Source: Pleodorina starrii (lineage: Eukaryota > Chlorophyta > Chlorophyceae > Chlamydomonadales > Volvocaceae). Taken from it: 64,000 nt of DNA. The position numbers and the translations under genes are program-made. Below, piece by piece: positions 38,110 to 47,100 of this stretch. How positions within the stretch are numbered: the first letter of the stretch is position 1; each line of letters opens with the position of its first letter. The stretch is from the NCBI GenBank assembly GCA_030267565.1, contig BRXU01000036.1, positions 868,001 to 932,000 of the forward strand, in the 5' to 3' direction. Under the pieces are notes generated by a model. It ran no database searches. It saw only the letters and a program-made list of their open reading frames with translations, and was not told where the DNA came from.

Positions 38110-41100
38110 AGAATCGCCGGATGTGGCCTGCCGGCCCCTTCCTCCTAGGGCCGCCCGGCACGTCCGCACCCCCCCCTATGTCATTTGTCATATACGATGC
38201 ATGGATGGTGCCCCGTTTCCCTTCCCTATTTGAGAGCGAGACCGAACCGACAAAGTTATCCATCCCCTTCTCTCCCATTTCCCCCTTCCCTCCCATTTCC
38301 CCCCTCCCTCCCCCTGCCACACAAACACACACTCACCTGGAAATACTTGCTATCCCCGGGTGTGACCTGTCCCCCCGGCAGGAAGTGCCCCACCAGCTGG
38401 CCCAGCTCCTCGGGGGTCAGCCAGCCCTTGGAGCCCGAGTCGAAGTGGGAAAACACCTAGGGAGGGAGGGAGGGGGGAGGGAGGGGGGACGGAGGGGAAG
38501 AGGGGGAATGTGAGCGTGTGTGTGTACGTGTATGTAGGGAGGCGGGGGATGTGTGTGTATGTATGTGTAGGGAAGGGGGAATAACAAATCAAGACGAATA
38601 GACACACAGCGGGGTACAGGCACGGGGCGCAACCACGCACGCCCACACACGCAGGGGCGCACAGAGGGGCACAGGCCCGGGCGGTCGGGTGTGTGATGGT
38701 CGGGTGTGTGGCGGTCGGGTGTGTGGCGGTCGGGTGTGTGGCGGTCGGGTGTGTGGCGGTCGGGTGTGTGGCGGTCGGGTGTGGCCCCACCCACCTCCTT
38801 GCACCTCATGCGGTGTTGTTTCAGATAGGCGTCCAACGTCTCAAACAGGGCGGAGGCCATGGGGCGCTCCTGGGGGAGAGGGGGGAGAAAGGGGGGGAAG
38901 AGGGGGGAGAGGGGGGTAGGAGGGGGGTAAGAAGGGGGAAGGTGGGAGGAGGGGAGGAGGGGAGGATACGGGGGTTGAGAAAGGAGAGACGCAGCGGAGG
39001 AGACATGAGGCAACCCGCGGAGGAGGAGGAGGAGGAGGGGTTCGGGGAAAGAAAAGGCATGTATCAGCAAGAATGTGGTATCGAGGGGTTAGGCAAGCGG
39101 TGGGGAAAAGGGCGGGCAGCGCTGATGGAGTCGCCGTTGCCTCAATGGCGGTTAAGAAACGTTGACCCTGGCCGTTGCCCCTCACGGCTTCTCTACCCGC
39201 TCCTAGTACCTGGATCACAACGGTGCCGTCTCGATACACGCCCACCAGGCGCGGCCACTCGCCGGGCTGTGCGGTTGGTGGTTGACGGTTGACAGTTAAC
39301 AGCCGTGGAAGGGGGAAAGGGAGAGAGAGGGGGCACGGGAGGCAGGAAGGGCGTGGTGTACAGATCAGGTTGGGGAGGCTATGTGGCTGGGGGCTGGTGC
39401 GTGCGGGCCGCGATGGTTGCCTGTCAGCCTATACTACCTGCCTATTCTGATTGCCCCACATTACCCCACTTTACCCATAACCGGCCTTCCCTTGCGCAAT
39501 CAGCGAGTGCGAGAGCAAGATCCCCCTCCCCGGCTTTCCCTTTCTTTCCCCCGAAATCCTAAAACCCTTTCACCTGCTGGTTCTTCTCAAGTACCCCTTC
39601 TCCCCCAGCCCCCCCAAAAAACCTCCCCCGCCCCCCCCCTTCACCTGGTCTTGTCGGTAGATCCTCTTGGTGTGTGGGTCCATCAGAAACACCTCCCCCC
39701 GCCAAACCACCTCCTCAACCTGCCAAGAGTCGCTGTGCCACAGGTTGGCGGATGGCGCAGGAGGCACGGGGCGGGGGGCGGGGACAGGGAGTGGGACAGG
39801 GAGTGAGCAGAGGGGCAACAAGGGCTGCTGCTGCTGCTGGTTGGGGGGGGGAGAGGAGGGAGTAACAACTAACAAGAAGGCAACGAACACACACCCCAAT
39901 CGCTCCCTCCGCCTCCCCCCGCAGTCACAGTCGGCTTTCCGACCCTTCCAAGAACCCTAAAACCCACATCCCCAATCCCTCCTCCTCCTCCCCGCGACGC
40001 TCTCTCCAGTCGCCTCAGCCCGCTGCCCCACACAACCCCCCTCGCAAGGCCCCTCGAAAGGAGGAGGCTCTAAGATGCAAGGGCTGCGCTGCTCCCCTTC
40101 CCCTTCCTCACCCCTCAAATGTGACGCGGTGGGGGCTGGTGCCCATGCGCCGCAGCGACGGCTGGCCCTGGCCCGGGGCAGCCCCCATCACTTGGCCGTA
40201 GCCGCTGTTGCTGCTGCCGCGGCTGCCCATCCCACCGCCCGGCGACAACAGCTGCTGCTGCTGCTGGGGGGTTGCGGGCGCCAGTTGCGCCAGCTGAGGT
40301 AGGCGCATAAAGCGGGCCAGCATCAGCCAGCTGATCACGCCGCTCTGGTCAACGTCCTGCGATGCGTTTCGCGGGAGGGGGTGTTTTAGGGTTTTAAGGT
40401 TTCGGGAGAGGATAATTTGGAGAAGGTTTCGGGTTTTAGGGCTTAAGGGTTTTAAAGGGATACGCCGCAGGTGTTCGCAGCTCCCCATGGGGTTGGGCTG
40501 TGCTGGGTTGGGTTTTAGGGTTTTAGGATTCGAGTGGAGACGCGGCCGTGTTCTTTTCTTTTCTTCTTTTCTTTTCTGTTTCCTTGTCGTACCTGCGCGT
40601 ACAGGTACGACAGGATGCCCCGGCGCTGGGGCTCCTGCAGGTCGGGCATGAGGTTGTGCAGGAAGTGCGCGAACTCGGGGAACAGCAGGTAGCCGCGGCG
40701 GGAGGGGTCGGCCGCCTCAAAGTGCTGCAGCGCGATGGTCTGCGGAGCGGAGCGGGACAGGGCGGGGAGGAGGAGGAGGACGGGGAGGGGCGGCCGGAGC
40801 GGGGAAAGGGAGACTGAGAATGCGGAATGCGGGGATATAATCAAAGGGGAGGGGGGCCGGGGGAGGAGGAGTACGAGAGATGGAAAGGGACGGCAGGGCG
40901 GGAAGGAGGGGACGAAACAGCGTGTGAGTGAGGCCAATACCGGCCCAGGGCACCCCAGGTTCGCCCTGAAACCTCTCCACACCCAGGCTAACCCCCGAAC
41001 CCACGCTCCGAAACCCACGCCCGCCCACCCGACCCACCGAGTACTGCAGCAGGTAGGCCTGGAAGCGGTCCAGCGCGCTCTTCACGTGGGGCTCTCGACC

Positions 41101-44100
41101 GCCACCACCCGCCGCCGCCGCCCGTTCCGCAGCCAGACACACTTTGGCAACCTCCATCATCTCCTCGAAGCTGATGCCGCCGTCGCCGTTGATGTCCAGG
41201 AGCGACTGCGGGTGGGAGGCGGGTACGGGTGGGATGGGGATGGGTTGGGGGAGGCAGAAGGCGGTGACGGCGGCGGCGGCGGCGGCTGTGTGTGTGTATG
41301 TGTGCGTGTGTTGGGGTGTTTGTGTCAGGTGGAGGGGGGGTGGTATATGTTCACGTGGGGTGAAGATATCCATATATCACTGCGCAGCGCGACACTCAGC
41401 CAAGAAGGCACCCCCACCCCCAGCAGCAGCGACACAGCGGCACGCAGCACTGCACAGTACGACGGTACGGCAGTCCCTCCCCGCAAATCGCGTCGTACAC
41501 CATTCAAACCACGCACACACACACTCACCTGGAAGTAGTGCAGCTGTCCCTCGCTGAATCCCGGCAGAATGGTGGCCACCAGCTGGCGCAGCTCGCCCAT
41601 GTCCAGCTGACCGGAGCGGTCGGCGTCAAAGTGCTCAAACATGTCTCGAAATTTGACCCTGCAGGGGCCGGGGCCAGGGACCAGGACACAAATTGAATAA
41701 AGGACGTTTTGCCGGTCGTCTTGGACGCGCGCGCGCGTTTTCGTGTGTGTGTTGCGGCAGAGGTAGGACCGCGCCCAGGTCGGGGGCGGCAAGGGGCGGG
41801 GCGCGAGGTGAGACGGATCGGTCCCACGGTTTGGTCCCACGGGTCGCTCGCCCACACCTGTTTTTGCGCAGGTACTCGTCCAGCGCTGCGAACAATCCGC
41901 CGTCGTCGCGCCGCTGCGTGAGGCGCAGCACGCCGCTGGCATCCTGCACGCCCACCACCTGCCCAGGGAAGGAAGGGAAGGAAGGGTGCCAGGGAGGGGT
42001 GCCAGGGACTTGGGGTTATCGGTCCATCCGCCAGCGGCCATCGAGGTCAAGGTCAAGGTCAGGGGCGCGAGGCAGTGCCCACTGCTGCGCTGTGTTGAAT
42101 GGTGTGCGACGCCGGCCAGGGTCACGGACACCATTCAACAGCTCAACGTCCTCCGCTGCAGTATCTTCATTAATACCCCCCTCCCCCCTCCACACACACC
42201 ACACATCATCAAGTCCCCCCCACCAGCCACCAGCCACCAGTCACTCACCTGGGGCCACTCCCCCGGTGTAACCTCCTGGTACACCAGGCCCGTGGCGGGG
42301 TCACGTTTCAGCTGGCGGCCGGTGTTGGGGTCGTACACGTCCTCCAACACCCACTCCGCGCCGCCTGAGAGGGGTTCGAGATGGTGCGGGGAGGGGGGGG
42401 GCAGGAGGTAAAGGGGCGTCTTGGCGCGGGTTTGATTAACACTTTGTTTTGTGGTGGTGGTGGTGTGTGTGTGTGTGTGATCGCGGATCAATTAATCAAT
42501 AGTCGTCGGAGCCCCGTTCGTAGGCGTTTAGGTCCCAAGCGCGTTAGTCAATGTGAGCCGAAAAGCGGCGGCTCCCCGCCAGTGGGCGCACAGACGACGT
42601 TGCGTGAAAGGGTGCAACATTGACCGACCGACAGCCATCAAAACCGACCGACCGACCGACAAGATCCCCCGTGTTGAGAAACCCGCGTTTAAATCCCAGG
42701 CGGAAATACGTTACCTGGCATCGCGGCTATCGAGGCCTGGCGGGCAAGGGGCGGCCGACCGAGGGACATCGACGACCCACGGGCCAGAGACGGCTGCGAC
42801 GCCACCGCCACCGCCTGCTGCTGCTGCTGCTGTTGCGACCCACGGGTCACTTCCGCCGCCCTCAGCGCGTGGAGCAGCTCAGCGAAGCTCACCGTGCCGT
42901 CACCGTTGGCGTCCAGCCTGCGGAGGGGGAATCGTGGGGACGGAGGGGCGGGGGCACGAGCGGTTGAGTGAAATCAGGCCAGGCATGCGACAAGAGTCAC
43001 GCGCATCGGCCTACAACGGTCTGTACTCGGTTTGTCTTGTGTCCGGTCTCCACGTGTGCAGTCAGCCCGGGTTGGGCTTCCCTCAGCCCGGGTTGGGCTT
43101 CCCTCAGCCCGGGTTGGGCTTCCCTCAGCCCGGGTTGGGCTTCCCTCAGCCCGGGTTGGGCTTCCCTCAGCCCGGGTTGGGCTTCCCTCAGCCCGGGTTG
43201 GGCTTCCCTCAGCCCGGGTTGGGCTTCCCTCAGCCCGGGTTGGGCTTCCCTCAGCCCGGGTTGGGCTTCCCGCCGCAGTGCTCGGCCACCCAGCTGACTC
43301 GACCCTTCGGAGGGCCAGGCCTGGAGCCGACCCGGGCACCTAACCACCTTTCCGTTGCATGTCGTACAACCCTAGGTTCTCTTGGGTAAACGTTTGTTTA
43401 CCACTACCACGATCTCCCGCACTGCTCCGCCGTTCTCGTCTAGATCCTCCTTTGCCGTACTGTCCCGCCGTACCGCCCCCCGGGATCTCCTCTGGGCCGC
43501 CCTTCCTCAGACCTACACAGACACCACACAATCACGCCCGCTACTTCTGCCGTACATTCCTCTGCCTTCCACTCACTCTGCCATGTGTGCCAGCAGGTAC
43601 CTCCGCTGGTCCTCCCCCAGCCCCGGCACCGCCTGGGTGAAGAAGCGGAGCAGCTCGCGGGGCTCCAGGCGGCCGTTGCCGTTGACGTCGTGGCGGGAGA
43701 AGGCGGCGGAGGCGGACTCGCGGTTGGAACGCAGGTAGTCAGTCACGCGGCGGAGCACAACCTGGAAGGGGGGGAAGGGGAGGGAGGGAGGAGGGAGGGA
43801 GGGAGGGAAGGAGCGGGAGGCGGCATGGGCATTTTGCAGGCATGGGCGGCCGGAGAGGCGAGAAGGCGGGCTGCGGCCTGGGAAGGTGTGGGAACTGGGA
43901 AGGCCTCGTCGAGGGGCCGGGTAGAGGCGCCGTCCAGTCAGCGTCAGCAGGAGGCGGTTGGCCAGAGAGGGCGGAGACCGACCCACGGGTCGGCCGCAGC
44001 CCTCCCTCCAGACACTTACCTGTGTGCCGCACCGCCGCCCACCCAGCCCCCTGAAGGTTCCATGAACGCGACACGAGCAACGGGAGGTGTTCGCCCCGGC

Positions 44101-47100
44101 GAGCAGAGCTTAAAACAGAGCTCCGCTTGCTGCCTCCTCTTCCCGATTCCTCCTGCCACGCCGCCCCCTCCACCCCCATACCCTGCCCTTGCAAGCTACC
44201 CACCTGCACGTCCGAGCCGGCTCCCCCTCCCGCCGCGGCCCCTCCTCCTCCCCCTCCCGCCGCGGCCGCCCTCTCCGCCTGCAGCCTCTTTGCCGCGTCC
44301 AGCGACGCCTTGGCCGCCGCCAGGAACTCCGTCTCACTGACCGCTCCGTCCCCCGAGCTGTCCAACATGGCCATGATGTACTTGAGCTCCGAAACCGTAA
44401 CCCCAGGAACCAGCTGAGACACCAGCTGACCCAACTCGGCCAGCTCAAGGGTGCCGCTGCAGTCGGTGTCGAAGCTGTTGAACAGGTCGCGGAACTTGAC
44501 CTGCGAGGGTCGGGAGGGGAGGGGCGGGGCGGGGAGCCGCGGCGGGGTGTGGGTGGGGGGTACCGAGTGGGGTTTCAAAAAGGGGGGTGGCAGGAAGAAA
44601 GGAGGGCTTGGAGGGACGGCCTTGCGACACCTTCAGACGCTTGTAGGTGCAGTAACCCCAATGCTGGAACCACCCCAGGGCGGTCGTTCCAGCTACGGGC
44701 TCTGCAGGCCGCAACCGCCTCCTCCTCCCAGCCTGCCACAAATCCACCTCCCCCGCCCGGCCCTCCCCCGCTCCCGCAACCCCTTCCTCCCCCCCATCTT
44801 CCTGCTCCCCCGCATCACCTTGTTCTCCCTCAGGTATTTGTCCAGATTGGCAAACAGGTCCACAACCACATTGCGAGAGCGGAGCACCACACGGTTGTCC
44901 TGGCATAGGGGGGGGGGAGGGGGGAAGAGAGAGACAGGGGGGAGAGGAGGGAGACAGGGAGAGAAATAAAGAAGACGCGACAGAGGAGAAGCCGCTATCT
45001 TAATGAAGGGAGAGAGAGCGCATCAGGGGAGGGAGGGCTCCGACACCTCCTCCCCGACTCCGCCCCTTCCCCCCGTATCACAACACTCCACCATCCCTCC
45101 CTCCCTCCCTCTCACGCTCCCTCGCGCTTGCCTCCCTTCTGCCCTAACCCCCTGCCCTCTCCCACCCCCCCCGCATTTCCCCGCCCCACCTGCCACCTGC
45201 CAACCATCTCGGGGTACTGGTCCTCCGGCGTGTCCGCATACACAGCCCCCGTACGGCGGTCCAGCAGGTATGTACGACCCTCCCAGGAGATGGGGTCGAG
45301 CACCCAGTCCGAGCCGCCGGCGCCGTTGCTGCCGCGCCTGAACGAGGTAGATGGCCGCATCACCGGGGGCTGCTGGGGCGGCTGCGCCGCCGCCACCGCC
45401 ACCTGCTGCTGCTGGTGTTGCGACCCACGGGTCACTTCCGCCGCCCTCAGCGCGTGAAGCAGCTCCGCGAAGCTCACCGTGCCGTCGCCGTTGGCGTCCA
45501 GCCTGCGGAAGGGAAAGAAGCAAACCCGGAAAAGGCAGGTCGCTCAGGGGCTGGATCGGCATGTGTTCAGATGTGCCAGCAGTGCGCGGGTGCCCGGTGT
45601 GACGCGCCTGCCGTACAGCCCAATCATTCTGCCGTACATAGCCCGCCTTCCACTCACTCTGCCATGTGCGCCAGCAGGTACCTCCGCTGGTCCTCCCCCA
45701 GCCCCGGCACCGCCTGGGCGAAGAAGCGGAGCAGCTCGCGGGGCTCCAGGCGGCCGTTGCCGTTGACGTCGTGGCGGGAGAAGGCGGCGGAGGCGGACTC
45801 GCGGTTGGAGCGCAGGTAGTCAGTCACGCGGCGGAGCACGACCTGGAAGGGGGGGGAGGGGAGGGGAGGGAGGAGACGAGAGGGAGAGGGGCGGGCGGGA
45901 AGGAGGGAGTTGTGAGGACTCAATTCGGGGTATTGACTCACTGCATCTTTTGACGTGTTGAGAACAATGTTTACACACGCAGGGCCTGAGGAAGGGGGCG
46001 GTACCCACTACCGGTCGGGCCGAGTGACGCGGGAAGGGTGACCCACGGGTCGGCGCCTCCGTCGTTTACCTCCCGCCCCTCCTCTCAGTCAGCCCTTCCG
46101 AAAATGATTCAGGTAAAAGCTATGTCCGGTAGGTATAGCCGCGTTCTGGGTCGCCCCCCCTGCGGTATCTTCTTCCGAGTCCCTTAGCCCTTGCCTCACC
46201 TGCACGTCTGAGCTCGCCCCGCTGCCTCCCGCCGCCCTCTCCGCCTGCAGCCTCTTTGCCGCGTCCAGCGACGCCTTGGCCGCCGCCAGGAACTCCGCCT
46301 CACTGACCGCTCCGTCTCCCGAGCTGTCCAACATGGCCATGATGTACTTGAGCTCCGAAACCGTCACCCCAGGAACCAGCTGAGACACCAGCTGACCCAG
46401 CTCGCCCAGCTCAAGGGTGCCGCTGCAGTCGGAGTCGAAGCTGTTGAACAGATCGCGGAACTTGACCTGGGAGGGGCGGGAGGGGAGGGGGAAAGAGCCG
46501 CGGCGGGGTGTGGGTGGGGCCGGGGGGCCGGGGGTCAACGAGTGGGGTATTAAGGGGGGAAAGGACGGATGAGGAAGCGCAGTGTTGGCCGGACGCACTG
46601 TTGGCCGGGCGCACTGGAGGGGAGGCGGGCGGTCCCAGGCGGGCACCCCAGCCTCTCACGAAAGGGCCACCCCGGTTCCCGACAAGCGCCTCAGCACCCG
46701 GCAGAGGCAGCCCCCGCTGCCTCCGTCGCTGACACACCCAGCATTCCTCCTGCACTTGCCGCCACCACCACCACCACCCGCTATCATCCGGATCCAAGCG
46801 CAGCACTCTTCCCCGGGTCCGCAATCCCCCGCGCCGCCCTTTCCCGCTCCCGCAACCCCCTTCCTGCCCCCCTGCCTGCCTCCCCCCATCTTCCTGCTCC
46901 CCCGCATCACCTTGTTCTCCCTCAGGTATTTGTCCAGATTGGCAAACAGGTCCACAACCACATTGCGAGAGCGGAGCACCACACGGTTGTCCTGGCATAG
47001 GGGGGAGAGGGGAGGGGAGGGGGGTAGAGAGAGACAGGGGGAGAGGGAGACAGGGGGGCCAGAGGGCGGTGACCCGATGTGGGCAGGTCGGGCAGGTGCA

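Noticed and set aside
43061..43271. CRISPR-like regular repeats
   Set aside because: The 21-bp units abut with no unique spacers; this is a minisatellite in a eukaryotic intron.
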